Origin: Castanea sativa
Lineage: Eukaryota > Streptophyta > Magnoliopsida > Fagales > Fagaceae
Assembly: GCF_040712315.1 (NCBI RefSeq)
Contig: NC_134015.1
Location: forward strand, 49,755,964 to 49,819,963
Length of the DNA stretch: 64,000 nt
Direction of reading: 5' to 3'
Shown: one piece after another, positions 1 to 13,300 of the stretch
Position numbering within the stretch: the stretch's first letter is position 1
Layout: each line of letters starts with the position of its first letter
Notes under the pieces: model-generated
The model's database searches: none
Seen by the model: only the letters and a program-made list of their open reading frames with translations
Told to the model about the DNA's origin: nothing
Program-made: the position numbers and the translations under genes

Positions 1-251
1 ACTACAGCCAAATGCCTGAGTGGAAGTTGTACAAGCCTTTTGAAGCCGCCATCCAAGCCAGGGCCCATTTTTCACAAGGACCTAAGTCAACCCCTTCGGA
101 GGAGTTCGCAAAGAAGACTGTTGCTGCAGTGCTGAAGAAAAATCCTCCGGCCTGGTTCTCCTCCGGTCATCTCTCCACCGCAATGGCAGTCATGTACCAT
201 CTGCCCCTCTTTATTAGAGATTTTATAATTAAGATAGCAATAAAAGGTTGA
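1..251 (+). CDS. C-terminal exon of short-chain dehydrogenase (NADPH-dependent 1-acyldihydroxyacetone-phosphate reductase-like)
   Basis: The reading frame is open from the window edge (codons from position 3) to TGA at 249-251 and gives about 82 residues. The segment [15 protein letters not shown], a serine/proline link, and an end rich in hydrophobic residues ([14 protein letters not shown]) match the C-terminal part of plant homologues of yeast Ayr1, classical short-chain dehydrogenases that reduce 1-acyl-dihydroxyacetone phosphate with NADPH at the ER or lipid droplets. The Rossmann fold and the catalytic YxxxK lie outside the window, so activity cannot be judged. The hydrophobic tail is consistent with membrane association. 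No frameshift or stop is seen. The family assignment is recalled from memory; the SDR class is more certain than the exact substrate. Confidence 0.72.
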   Translation, partial: YSQMPEWKLYKPFEAAIQARAHFSQGPKSTPSEEFAKKTVAAVLKKNPPAWFSSGHLSTAMAVMYHLPLFIRDFIIKIAIKG

Positions 252-876
252 GTTTTACCTCTTTGGTTTCCTATATTGATTTTGGTCATATGTTGTACAT
301 TAACTTCTTGTTGTGTGTTCTATTTTGTCCTTTCTTTTTTGTATTCCTTATGCGCCTTCTTTTGTGTATGGCATGTGTACTGGGGATTCACCATTTTTAG
401 TTTGAATGAATTTATTCACTCATAATTAAAAAGAAAAAGAAAAAAAGAAATATATATATATATATATTATATCATGTGTATCTGGTAGCCCCCAAATGCT
501 AAAAACATGCACACCAATCCTAGTATTCCATCATGATGATGCCTTAGGTGCATATGGCACTTTGTTCATTCACAATGCAAGAGAGAGAGAGTTGGAATAA
601 CTTGCTGTTTTTATCTCCTGAATTATATGTAATCTTTGACTTCAATGGATGATGACTTCTCGTTGTTCTCGATGTTGCATTGTTGACAATTTAAAGATCC
701 TTTTAGAGAAAAGTTGAGTATGGATAGATGGTAAAAATTGGACAAACAAAAATTGACTTAGTGTCTCATTATAAACACGGTTGAGGCAAGACTATTACAC
801 ATGATACATGAAGGTCTGATCCACGTATATGATCCTGTACAAAAATTTAGTTAAAACCTAATGTTTTGATACATTT
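252..876. other. 3' flank and intergenic DNA
   Basis: AT-rich sequence following the dehydrogenase stop, with a TA microsatellite near 450-468 and a short GA run near 581-590. It contains the presumed 3' UTR of the upstream gene. No further coding feature is seen. Confidence 0.5.
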
Positions 877-1090
877 AGGGTTTGTTTGGGATCCATTTAT
901 TTTGCTGAAAGTACTGTAAATAAAGGTAAAAGTTAGTTGAAATAGTATTGTGGGGCCACTTAACAAAAAAAAGTATCGTGGGGCCCATGAATAGTACCAA
1001 AGAGTGCAGTGGGGCCATGAATAGTAATAAAAATAAACTGGATAGTAAAATACTTTATAATTTTCATCCAAATCCAAATGCACACTTAGT
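877..1090. mobile_element. MITE-like element
   Basis: Begins with GGGTTTGTTTGGGATCC and ends with a roughly complementary ATCCAAATCCAAATGCAC. The interior is rich in phrases such as TGGGGCCA and ATGAATAGTA. This GTTTGGAT type of inverted terminus is common in plant hAT/PIF-derived MITEs. No clean target duplication is resolved, so the limits are approximate. Confidence 0.45.
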
Positions 1091-1310
1091 GATCATTTGG
1101 ATAGACTCGAAAGTTCCTTTTGGTTGCATTTGCGTCAAAATTAGTGGGTCCTGTGCACTGTTCACGGGACCCACAAACTACTTTTTTTAAAAAAAAAAAA
1201 ACTTTAAAACTAGGTCTCACGGCACTATTCACATATTTAAAAATTATTTTGCTATAGTGTTTTCAGTTTTCAATTTTTAGTAATAAGTGGTATCTAAACA
1301 GATCCTTAGT
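1091..1310. mobile_element. Second MITE-like element, head to tail with the first
   Basis: Starts GATCATTTGGATA and ends TATCTAAACAGATC, which are imperfect inverted repeats of each other. The motif CTTAGT flanks the inner ends on both sides (near 1086-1091 and 1306-1311), which may be a target duplication. The inside carries GTGGGTCC...GGGACCCAC inverted repeats and an A-run near 1188-1200. Confidence 0.45.
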
Positions 1311-2547
1311 ATGTCATTTTGAACAATGCCTTGATATGTTACAAGTTGAGGGAGAGCATCTCCAAGCCAAATATGTGATGTCAAATGCATCAATAATGGG
1401 TAATTAAACAATGTAAAAATACATTGGTCTAATCTCTTCATTATCCCAATATTCTGATCAGATTTGTAACTTTCATAAGTTAAAAAGATTAAAGCAAAAT
1501 TACACCAACCTCCCTTAAGGTGGAAAAAAATGAGAGTGGCCCCTAATTTAGTTTTGCACAAATATCTCACTAAACCTCCCCCCCCCCCCCCCCTTGAAGG
1601 CTTTCCTTCTTGTGTTAAATATTATGATTGATTTGTAGTTTAAGGGCACTCTTCCTAATTAAGCATTCATAATGTTTGGGTAAATAAGGTGAATTAGATA
1701 TCTATATCTCAAGGGTTAGATAGAAGCTTCATCTATAAGCCCAAAGCAAATTAGGAACGCGATCTCTTAATCAAGTTCAAAATAGATATTTCATTGTATT
1801 GTAATGTTTATCTAAAATCAAGGGAAATTTCATTTTTGCAAGACTTTGGGGTCATTGTCATTTTTAAAATTTTTTTTTTTTTATACAAGATAAAATTTCT
1901 ACTCTAGCTTAATCTAAGTATATATGTGTGTGATGCTCCTTTCTGGAGACTTGAACGCCGGCCCTTACCCCCTACACCTCACAAGCATTGATACTTATGG
2001 TGTGATTACCGCAATAAGGGTGCGCGGTAGCAGTCATTGTCATTTCTAACCTCAAAGGAAATGAGTATAATTTTTCGAAGATTAAATTATTTACTAGAAT
2101 AATCAATTCTAACTAATTTTCCTCACGTTTGATTTACTAAACAAGAACTATTAAATAGTATATATTCTAACAAACTTAGCCTATGAAAATTTATTTGAGC
2201 TTGCCCACGCTTAGTTAAGAAAAATAACATACAAATCCCCCTCCAAAAGTTGAAAATTTATCTAACTCCTAACAAATTGCATACACACAACAACAACAAA
2301 ACACCCCACTATAAAGAAGAGAAGTAAAAATCATACATTCTTTGACAATTTGGGCCTTCTCTTCAAGGACTTCGTTTTCATCAATCACAAAATGCATTCA
2401 ACAATAGTTATTAGTCACCTAGGTAATCTTGAATATCCAGGCTTGTCACACCAATTCTTTTAAATAACAAATAAGCCCCTGGTATAGACAACACAAATTG
2501 AATAGTACTTTGTTGGAGTGAAATGTAAGATCCATGGGTATGAGTGT
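1311..2547. other. Intergenic, AT-rich
   Basis: No gene recognised. Holds a long C-run at about 1577-1593, a T-run near 1870-1881, and a stretch at 1935-2032 (GACTTGAACGCC...) that resembles the ubiquitous plant repeat with a tRNA-like TTGAAC box, possibly a SINE relic. Confidence 0.45.
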
Positions 2548-2799
2548 AAATTTTAGAAGGACGTGGTGTAAAACCCATGTTTTACTCCTCCAATCCTAAC
2601 ATGCCACATCATCTTATCACATATTTAAGAATAAACACAATCAATTCTAATACCCATATATAAATCCAACCAAATTGGGAATCTATTGAGATGTTTTAGG
2701 TGTGGTAGGATGTATTGAATTTTAAGTAAAATGCTGATGTGGTAATCATTTATTGGATAGTGTAAAACATGGGTTTTACACCCCATCCTTATAGAATTT
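2548..2799. mobile_element. MITE with ~40 bp imperfect terminal inverted repeats
   Basis: The left end AAATTTTAGAAGGACGTGG and the reverse complement of the right end (AAATTCTATAAGGATGGGG) align over about 40 bases, and both continue into GTGTAAAACCCATGTTTTAC. Element length is about 252 bp with no coding capacity. The target duplication was not resolved. Confidence 0.7.
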
Positions 2800-3342
2800 A
2801 ATCTCTTATCACAATACTATTTTGAGAAAATACTAGTACCAAGCTTGAAACAAACAACGAGGAGAAGTGGATGAGAAATTACAAATGTCACCTTCTAATA
2901 TAAGGCAAACTGAAAATACAGTACCAACTTGCCCAAACAACAATATTGTGATGAAATTCTTGAAAATATTGATTTATCTTGACTTGAAAATAGGAAACAA
3001 ATGAAGAACCCATACCAGTATCAGTATGATGCAAGATTCAATACATAATTCAGTTAGAGGACATTACATTTTCGTAGAAATAGCATATAAGAAACACCAA
3101 AATTAAGCAGGTAATGAATCTCACATATATCAAGACTGATAAATCTAAATTCAATATGATTCAATGATTTGTTCATAATTCACATCATAATGTAGCATCT
3201 TTCTTGCAACATTACTTTAGCTAGCTTGGAATCAACATTGAAATTGGCATTGGAGGGTTTACATTTAACTCAACATTGGATACCGTTTGATCTCTACTAA
3301 ATTTATACAGAGAGAGACTGAGAAGAGAGGAGAGACAACAAT

Positions 3343-3389
<47 letters not shown>

Positions 3390-4740
3390 TAGTTCATTTG
3401 GAACTCAAGTCTCAGAGACTCAAGTTTCATGGAGAAAAATATCAATTGATTTTTTTTTTTTTTTTTAAGTTCTCAGTGGAACTCAAGTTTCAGAGATTTG
3501 GTTTCAAAGGATGCTACTTAACTAATATGTTTCATTTTCGACCACACTAATATGTTTGCAAAATCAACACAATTGGCACCAAAAAAAAAAATTCTTTTAA
3601 AAAAAAGAAAATCACGCGGAACAACTTTCTATAGGACTTGCGTTTACTAATGTCGAGTTCCACCTTAGGCTAGGCTTTTCATATGTCATTGAGTTGTTTA
3701 TGTAGTTTGAGTTTGGCTAAAAAGGAATATATTCCTTTTTATTTAATAATTAAGTTCAAACCTAAAAGTTTAGGCTCAATTATCAAACAATATGAACTTA
3801 ATCATAATTGTGTGGGTTGTGAGTACAAGACTCTAAATATGTGTGTGTGTGTGTGTGAACTTGAGTTTAGCTTGTGTAAATTTGTAAAAAGTTTGTAAGA
3901 AATTGGATTAAATTAATATTCTACAAGGTAATGCTATTAACGCGTGCATAACTCCTACTTTCCTAAGTAACTCCTATTTTAATGGACAAGTAATTTTTTT
4001 TTTTTTGAATAAATGGACAAGTAAAAATTAATTGTACAAGAAAACATGTCGAGAAACACCTTAAAAAAACTTTTATTGAGAGGTTAATATAACAAAGAAA
4101 TACACCAATTGACCCAAAAGCTTACGTCTAGCCATGGGTTTGGTTTGGGGTTAATTGTGTTATATTAACCACTCACCCGTGTTAGAATCTAATTTCCTCT
4201 TTTTATGTTTCTAAAATTTTTTTTAAAAAAAGTCACTCACGCTTATCTTTACCCTTTTAATTATTATCTAACATGGGCATTACTAACCATGCCACTAACA
4301 CATCAGTACTTCAATAAAAAGTGTCACCTCTTTTGTATTGCTGCAGGCATAGTTGTGCTCTTATTTTGATTATATAGAAACAATCTGTCCAAATCTTATT
4401 CTAATTGGATGACAAAAATGCTCGACAACTTCCAAATAGTTTCAGAGCCTGAGGATGACTGGACTTCTCACATGTACATTGCACGAGTCCACTACTTCAT
4501 AACACAGTTTTGCAAATACCTAAAAAGCTATCAACCCAACTGAATGTAAGGTAAGATTATAATTCGTTTGCACACAAACAACAAATTAAGTTTGAGCATT
4601 AATATCATACTGTACTTTTATTGCTGGTAGTAACTAAAAACAGCACTTTCCTTTTTCATCAACAAAACACCAGATAGAACCATATGGGGACTCGAGTCAT
4701 TTTTTTCACAACAAAATATGTTCACTTATGTCCCACGGAT
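2800..4740. other. Intergenic, microsatellite-bearing
   Basis: No coding gene supported. Contains a GA microsatellite at about 3347-3384, a GT run near 3841-3857 and several homopolymer A/T runs. Short ORFs here are low-complexity products of these repeats. Confidence 0.5.
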
Positions 4741-7386
4741 TAGGGATGACTATGGGCAGGGTATGGGTATACTCGATTCATACCCTACCCGAAAAGTTTA
4801 CTCATGGATACTCGAATATCAATATCCATTAGTATCTATACCTGAATCTTACCCGAATTATTATCCATGGATATCCATACCTTACCCGAAACCCGAAATC
4901 CATTTATTACTTTTTTTATTTTATTTTATAATAATATCCATACCCGAATTTTACCCGAATCATTTTAACTTAAAAACTAACCAATAGCTTTATCTTAAAA
5001 AAGAAAAAACTAATCAATAAAATTTTTTTAAAAAAAATTAGCAGAGACAGCGTGTCTCCTTATCTTAGTCCCTTGGAACTTGAGAAAAAATTAGCAGGGC
5101 TACCATTAACTAGAATTAAGAACCTCTTAAACACCATGAGGCTATAGAAGGTAAGTTTGGCACAATAAGTAATACTCTGTAACACATTGATAATCATTTT
5201 ACATACTGAATATAAAATAACTTGCCACTATCAGATTGCATTTTTCTACATGCCAAAGATACTTCCATCAGTTATAAATTTAAAAACATATTATAAACAA
5301 ACAAAGAATGAACCAAACCTGGAAACAAGAAACAAAAAACAAAAAAGGCAAAGAAACCCAAATACATTCAAACCAGTCATTGGCAGGTTACTCCTAGACA
5401 GTTGAAAGAAACAAGAGAACTAAAGTAAGAATAAAAATTCTCCTAACAAAGAAAATCCAACCATAATCAGAATAACAGGCCATTACCAGTATCAGAACAC
5501 ACATGAAATACATCCAACAAGTTGATTTCAAATCACACAACCAAGAAATTAAAAACAGAATATGGGCAAGTACAAATTATCAAACCCAACTGCAAGGACT
5601 ATTAAAAAAATGCATAAAACAAAGATTTAAACTAAATCAGAGTCAACTCTATGGATCCAAGTGAATATATCAGGGTCAACAACAAATTCTTTTAAGAACA
5701 TTAAATATTAAATATCTTTGAAAGACAACTGCTTATCAACTTACTTCATGGACCCTATCAACACAAAGTCGATCAAGCAGCATCTAAAACATCAAGGCCT
5801 AAACTGTTAAGCGTTCCTCTCATGACACCATTTTTTCAGAACACATTAATATAAAATGCTAAATCAAGGGGACAGGGTGCTGAAGCTCTACAATAGAAAA
5901 TACCCCTTCACTAAATCATTAGAATTCATTTGAAAAGTACAAATAGAGGTCAACCTTCCTAGAAATTACACAATCTTCTAACAACAGATATAGATTCTGA
6001 TTAATAATCTTTTATAGTTTACAACAAACGCAACACTAGATGATTCAGAATTTCAGTGACTAAGGCAAGATGAAAATTAATAACTTAAACTACCCTATCT
6101 TCCTCTAGATTTTAATTGATGCAGATACAGATACAGCCAGAATAAGCAGAACAGGTGCGTGCATAATGATCCCACCAACAAAACTTAGACAGTAATTAGG
6201 ATGGGTATCAAACCGTGCAGGGAGAATAGGGAGCATAGTTTCAGAACTGAGATCTAGTACAGGGAGAGTGGGAGACTATCAGATGTACATTACAGACATG
6301 CATATCACACACGCACCATTGGTACTATGACATACACTAAACAGACTGGATAATTATTGCACAATACTGTATAAAATATTTTGTATAAAGCAAGAAAAGC
6401 TTAAGATATAGAGGAAAAGCATTGTGATATCTCCAACACAAACAAAGTAGACGATCATTCAACATATAACTTGCAGAAACCAACTCTCATAAGTCATAGC
6501 ATGAACCTCTGAGTGAATGATTAATGAAGAATTAAAATGTGAAAGGAGCATTTAAAAAGAAGCTCAGCATCAAGTCATGTCAACCATGGATTTTTTAATA
6601 TCATAGGTGACTTAGTTTTCACAGGGCAAAACTTAGCTCTCAAATCAGATATACAATATCATGAAGAAAGGTTTAGCCATTAAACAAGAAATTGAGAATG
6701 CTTGAAGAATTACCAAGTCTTACATGCTCCGTTTGTGAAAAAACTTAGACAAATTCACTCCCTCTCTATAAATAGACATATCCCCAAATAGAATCAAACA
6801 CCTTAATGCAATCAAAAACCAAATCTAACACATACGCAGTTGATAAAATTCAATCAAAAACCAAATTCGACACATACCCAGCTGAATTCAAACTCTAACA
6901 CCAAAATCTAAGACACACTAGTTGACAAATTTAATATAGAAAAGTAAACAAAAGTTAATAATCAACAGAACCCAGATACCCACAGAAAAGATTTTTCTTT
7001 TGAAACCAAACAAGCAAAGAATGAGTCATTTACTTGTGCAAGCGAGCAGACCAAGCGCAAAACAGAGAGAGAGAGAGAGTGACGGTGAGGAGAGGCATAG
7101 ACTGGAGAGCTCTGAGAGTGAGAGTGTCGGTGAGGATGAGGACAGGCAGAGAGAGTGTCTGAGTGTGAGTGACGGTGAGTGAGACTGTGAGAGAGGTTTA
7201 GGTTTTTTTTTTTTTTTTTTTTAGTAAGGGTCGGGCATGGATAATATCCATACCCAACCCGAATAATTCGGGTAATATCCATACTCTACCCGGTTAAGCT
7301 CTACATATGAAGAATCGGGTATTACTAGGAACATTTGGATCGGGTAGGGTTGGATATCCATTAGCCAATGGTTATGGCCATCCCTA
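4741..7386. mobile_element. hAT-like non-autonomous transposon (2.6 kb)
   Basis: The ends are TAGGGATGACTATGGG on the left and GGTTATGGCCATCCCTA on the right; the terminal TAGGGATG/CATCCCTA is typical of plant hAT elements. Subterminal regions at both ends are crowded with ACCCGAA/TTCGGGT and GGATATCCAT motifs, a usual binding-site layout for hAT transposases. The interior (5.0-7.0 kb) is AT-rich without a recognisable transposase; a GA/GTGAG-rich stretch lies at 7060-7195. Flanking octamers CCACGGAT and TGAAGGAT match at 5 of 8 positions, so a target duplication is possible but decayed. The right end abuts an exon of the ATP11-like gene. Confidence 0.65.
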
Positions 7387-7391
7387 TGAAG

Positions 7392-10300
7392 GATCGCTCG
7401 CCTGAGGACATTGCTTCCGCCTGGGATGATGTAATGTCTCACAAAAACTCCCTATTTTTTATTCTATTCTGCCTATGAATCTTAGTTGATGTGATTTTCT
7501 TGTATTTTTTTTAAATGGTTTTTTTATGGTTTATTGCATGAATTTCTTTGATCGCTTTGTGTGATCGACTAGTTTTGCGGAGTTGTAGAAGTGAGAACGA
7601 ATTGAATTTGAGATGAATTCTTGGCTGATGAAATTTACTATCAATTTAGGTACTATAGGTGTATGTTTATTTGTGTGCATATTTGCTGACCTTGCTTGCA
7701 AAAGGAATGTGATTATTATCAGAGCTACTTGCACTCAGAACATTCTCGGTTATTTCTGTTTCTGTTTGGTTACAGAGAAAGTGTGGGAAAGTAAATGTAA
7801 TTTATTTGTACTTAGCTGATAGCCTGTTTGGTTGCTTAGAATCTTGAAGCTGATATTTTTTTTTTGTTACACCCTGTTTCTATTTGGTTCGTGAGAAAGT
7901 TTGCGAAAGTAGATGGAAATTTTATCTTTTAGGGACTTGAGGTTAAATTGTCATAGATCTATTTGGTTGGTTAGGAAACATTGGAAAAGATAAACGAATT
8001 TTGAAGATGTAATTTTTATTTTATTTTATTTATTTTTTTCTTTAAAGCTGCAATTTTAAGTTTTTAGCTATTGAAATGGAAGAATAATGAACATGGTAGA
8101 GGCTGGCACCGAAGTTTGTTTAATGAGAAAATTTGGGTAAAGCACCAGAGAATCAATAAAGCTAGATTCTAGAAAAGGTTCATTACCAACTTGGGCAATT
8201 GGAGTTGTCCCTAATTACCAAAGTTCTTTGGTACATAACCAGTGAATAAGTTGCCCCCTAATATCTAGAATGGTAACTTTTGAATTATTAGTGATAGAAC
8301 TTTGAAGATTTCCACCAAGCTTTATTTTCTCCTAAATATACTTCTCTACGATTTGATACCAGTGAAATGCCTATATCTGTAGGAAGACTGACCAAAAGGC
8401 GATTTGATACCAGTGAAATGGACTCCGTTGTTGAAATGCTAAAGAGGGTCGGAGGAATGGAGCCTGTAAGTTTGTTGTTGCTCAATTTCAAGTTGCTTAA
8501 ATTGGGAAGAAATCCAATTTCCCTTCTGGCATATTACCTGTCAAAGTGGTTAACATCCAAAAACAGAGGTTCATAAATCTGCCTGATAACATTTTACTTG
8601 AATGGCTCAATCTTGGCTCATATTGCCCCAAGACTACCTACAGGTACAATCATATAATTGGTGCAGGTTGAATGCGCGCATTATCCTCAATTATAAACTG
8701 ACTTGTTATAAACTTTTTTCTTTTTTTGGCTGAATGACTTGTTATAAACATATCAAGAGTTATTCCAATTTAACACGATATTATATGATCTCTTAACAAA
8801 AGGAAATGTGAAATGTTACTTGTCAAGTTGCTTTCACCAAGGTCCAACTTTTGTAGCGAAGTGCAGTTCCCGATTTTTATAGTTATGGTTCCAGAAAATT
8901 TATTGTTGGTGAGATAAATTACCTTGAGTACAGAAGGATGGTAACATATATCTGTTGGGAGACTACCATATAGATCATTGTTTCTGAGAATTAGATATTC
9001 CAGAGAAGATATGTTGAAGATGGAAGAAGGTAAAACTCCTGTTAGTTCATTATTTTGTGTAATCTCAATATCTCCTAATTGAGTAGGTTCCCAATCTCTT
9101 CAGGAATTTCACCTTTAGAGTAGCTAAACATTAGACATAAAGAATTAAAATGGAACAATTTAGAAGATGCAACTAACATAGATTAATTTTAGTATTATTT
9201 TGATGAGAAAACAAAAAATGAGTAGGATTGTCACATTCCAACTACCCCTCAAACATAGCTATGTTTCCAAATCCCCAAATTATTTATCCTTAAACTAAAC
9301 CTTTGAAACTACTTAGGCCGAGGGACAACCTCTCAAGTCTCAAGCATGGTAATGTTGCCAATTTCTCTTGGTATGCCTCCTGTAAACATATTTGAAGACA
9401 AGCGATAGAATTTGAAGCTTTCTGCCTTTGTATAAATGGGAAGGAATCTGTCCAGCTAACTTGTTGAAAGAAAGGTAAAGGCATTGTAGAAATGGAACAT
9501 GATAGCACATTTCAATTGGAAGGCTACCATTTAAGCTGTTATTTATGAAATGATGCTTTGCAATGAGGAGGTATTGAAAATAGTGGATGGTATGGAAACC
9601 ATGAGCTGGTTATTATCCAGGTATATTATCTTCAGGTACTGAAGATAACAAATTTCCCCTGGTATATGTCATTGGTGCTTAGACTCAATGTCTAAGGTTT
9701 GAGATGTTGGAGAGGGAGGGTGGGATTCTACCTGTGAAGCCATTGTCTTCAAGAAGTATGTTTCACAGCCCAGATAACGTTCCAAGCCATGTTGGAAAAA
9801 ATCCACTAAAGTTGCTGTACTGCAAATTAATGAGATTTTTAATCTATGCAAATGACTTGATTCATCAGGCAATGGGCCACTAAGTTGTTGTCACTGAAGT
9901 TGATGGAAACTAAGAATGAGAGAGTGTAAGGAGGAATGGTGCCAGTTAGACCAATGTTAGGAAGATTCAAAGCTATGACTCTTTGGTACCAAGCACTACA
10001 AGTGATTCCCATCCAGTTGCAAAAGCATGCTGTGGTGGACCAGTTATGTGACAAGGGATTTTCAGGTTCAAATGAGACATGGGACTTGAAAGCAAGAAGG
10101 GCATATTCATTTGTTAAGTTTGTTAAAGATACGGTTAAACAGGCACTGAAATGGTGTGCTAATAACACTGAAACATAAAAGAAGATGCAAGTTCTTTACA
10201 CGTATGGAAAATTGAAATAGTACCAATGAGAAACAAAAATGATCAGCTGCTGCTCTGGAGAAGGAATCCCAATTAAGAATGGAAGGCAGAGATTTGAAAA

Positions 10301-13300
10301 ATGCATTTCTTGTCTTAGAGTAGATTTTCTTTATTTGACCATGTTATTAGCAGCATGCAAGGAAGAGTGATCCAGATTGCCATTATGAATGCTGTCAAGG
10401 TCAACTTCACATTTACTCAAATAGACAACAACTAAATTGATCAGTAACCATGTGAAGAGAAAAATGGTGTGATTTCAATTCATGGGGCCTACTTCAAATC
10501 TTTTACACTCTACACCTTATCACCACATTAGAACCTTATCTTAGGAACCCAATTTTGAAGTGTTAGGTTAGAACATAGAGGCATATATGAACTAGTTGAT
10601 ACGATGTGTGGGTATGTTACTTATAGGTTCGTTTTGAAATATGTTGTAAGAAATTATATTATGGTCTATGTATAATAGTCATTATGTGTAATAATCTTTG
10701 AAGAAATAGATTCAATTATATTACATGTCATTAAAAAGAGAGTAATGTAAATTGTTAAGATTAATATAAATATTATTGCTTGAGTGAATGAAAAATATGT
10801 AATTATTTCCACTAACTAAAGTGAATAAGTTTTTTGCAAAGTAATCAACATTTTGTGTGGTAAATTAGTGATTGTTATTTCATTGATGAAGCTAATACTA
10901 TGTTTTACTCAATTAGGTGAATTTTAAAATTTCGGCTTATTGACTTGTGTTCTTTGTTTCTAAGAAACATGAAAATTCTGTGTCCACATTAACTGCATCT
11001 GGTTGTGAAGGAAATTGAAGTAAAAGATTGTACTTGGTGTAGCTTTTTACATGGGTTGATTTCCGTCTAAATTAGTGTATGCTTCTTTGGGTTTTTCTAA
11101 GAGAATGTATAAATGATTTCTGCTGTCAGTTCACTCTCTCTTCTTTGATGTTATTACCTTATTTTTGGTCATAATAATATGCATTTTGTGAAACCCCAAG
11201 AACTGTTTTGCTTCTTGTGAGAGGAAAGGCCTTTTATAGAAGGTTCTTCAATTCTTGTTGCTTTCATGTGAGCATAACCACATTGAGGTCAACATTTGCC
11301 AAATGAAGTGTATTTTCATGATCCATTCCAAGATTATGGCCTTTCTAAATTTGTTGGCCAAACTTTAGAATGCGTTTTATGGAATGAGCTTAATTTCCTT
11401 GGACAACTAATTAGCATATGAGGAGTTCTTTTGTACAATGATTGTTTAGAGAATCTACAGCCTGGGACTATATTTGAGAAGGTTAAGGTTTCTATGGAAA
11501 CTAGAATCTTTATGAGTGAATTGAATTCTCCTTTGCTATTTTGAACCAAAATTATAGTGACATAGAACTCTAGGACCATAGCTTATAGATAGTTTTTTTT
11601 TTCTTATTTTTTGGAGGTGTTATGTTTGTCAGTATCACTTGGGAAGAGGCCATATTGGTGCATCTATGAAAGCAAAGCTTTATTACTTGTTGGAGCAAAG
11701 AGCAGCTGATTGGTAATTCATGTAGATGATGCTTGTTTCCCTTTGCACCTTTTATTAAATACTTATCGGGATAAAAAAAAGAAAAAGATATTGATGTTTG
11801 TACTGTATGCATATCTTCTCTTCATATTTTGCTATCCATACTTCTGTCTTTTTTTGCAGCCGATATTTTGTTATTCCTTTGTGGAGAGGACGTGGTTACA
11901 CAACAATGTTTGCTCAAGGTTTGGTTTTTAACTATTGGCTTTATATCACACATGCTGTTTTTATTAAGCCTTGTATATGTGCTGAGCAAATTTCATTTAG
12001 TGTTGTTGGTGGAGTAATATAATCCTGGAAATTCTTATAAAAAATAACCCTGGATATTAATTAAGATAATTAATCACATCATCAGATTTTCCTTTACCTT
12101 AATGCTGGTGCAAATTACTAATCTACTGGTTTATTTAGTTATGAAATGTAATAGTATTTATTTGCTAGCAAATCATGTATACATTTGACCAGGAGCTGTA
12201 ACACATGCGAGTGTGCAAACCCAAATAGAGGCTGCCACCAAACTCAAACAAGCTTGTGTTTTTTTATGATCATTAATATATTAGAAGCATCTATTCTCTA
12301 CTTTTGATGTTTTCTACACTTTAGCTGAAGCATATGCAATGGAACGTTCAAAGGAGAAAAATGCATTGGCAAGGTCTGTGTCGCAGAACAAAACAAAAGC
12401 ATTATCTATTAAAGCTTGAGCTGAATGTGTTTCAATTTACAGTTGATATGTCATAACACAAATAGTTTTGGAGACAGTTTTTTATTATTAATAAAAATTG
12501 TTATATACTTATTAAAAGAATAATAATTAAAATTGTAATATAGAAGGAAGTACAATTGATTTTGGAATCAATGTAATGGGTATATAATCAACCATCTACT
12601 TTGAATCACTCATAAATACAAAGCATCTATTTGAGGGTTTACATCATTCTATAGTAACCAATGGAATAAAATCTACAATTTTTGATGGTCAATTCATTCT
12701 TCTCCTACTATTGCTGTTGTATGCACACTAATATCTTGATAGGGATTAGGCATGAAGGAAAAAGTATAATACATAAATAAGATATTTTTTTGATAATGTT
12801 GTATGCACACTAATATTCTGATAGGGATTAGGGATTAAGGAAAAATTATAATACATAAATAAGATTTTTTTTTTGATAATTTGATAGTTGGGGGAGGGGG
12901 GGGGGGGGGTTTAAGCCGTGGATGTCGTAGACATCAAGAGGTGCCAACCAATTTAGCCAAAAGGGTCTTGGCATAATCATAAATAAGAATTGAAGAAAAC
13001 ATTCCATTCTGTAAGCAACACTTCTTGGAGGATTCCTATTGACTGAATTTCCCTTTTCTTTATACTTAAAATTATTGTGGTCCTTAGAAGACTTACCATA
13101 ATAACTAAATTCATCTTCTTTGTACTAATGAGTACTGCAGGTGCCTGTTGCAATTGCCTAGTGCCCTGTTATTCAGGTCTTTAATTGACAAGACTTTTCA
13201 ACTGCCTTACTAGTATTCTAATGTATACCCTGAGATATGTTTTTAATAAATTTAATTAAAGAATAAAAATTTAAATTGACAAGACTGTTCAACATTACTA

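Noticed and set aside
4718..4987. 89-codon ORF rich in YP/IPES repeats
   Set aside because: It is generated by the TACCCGAAT/ATCCAT subterminal repeats of the hAT-like element.
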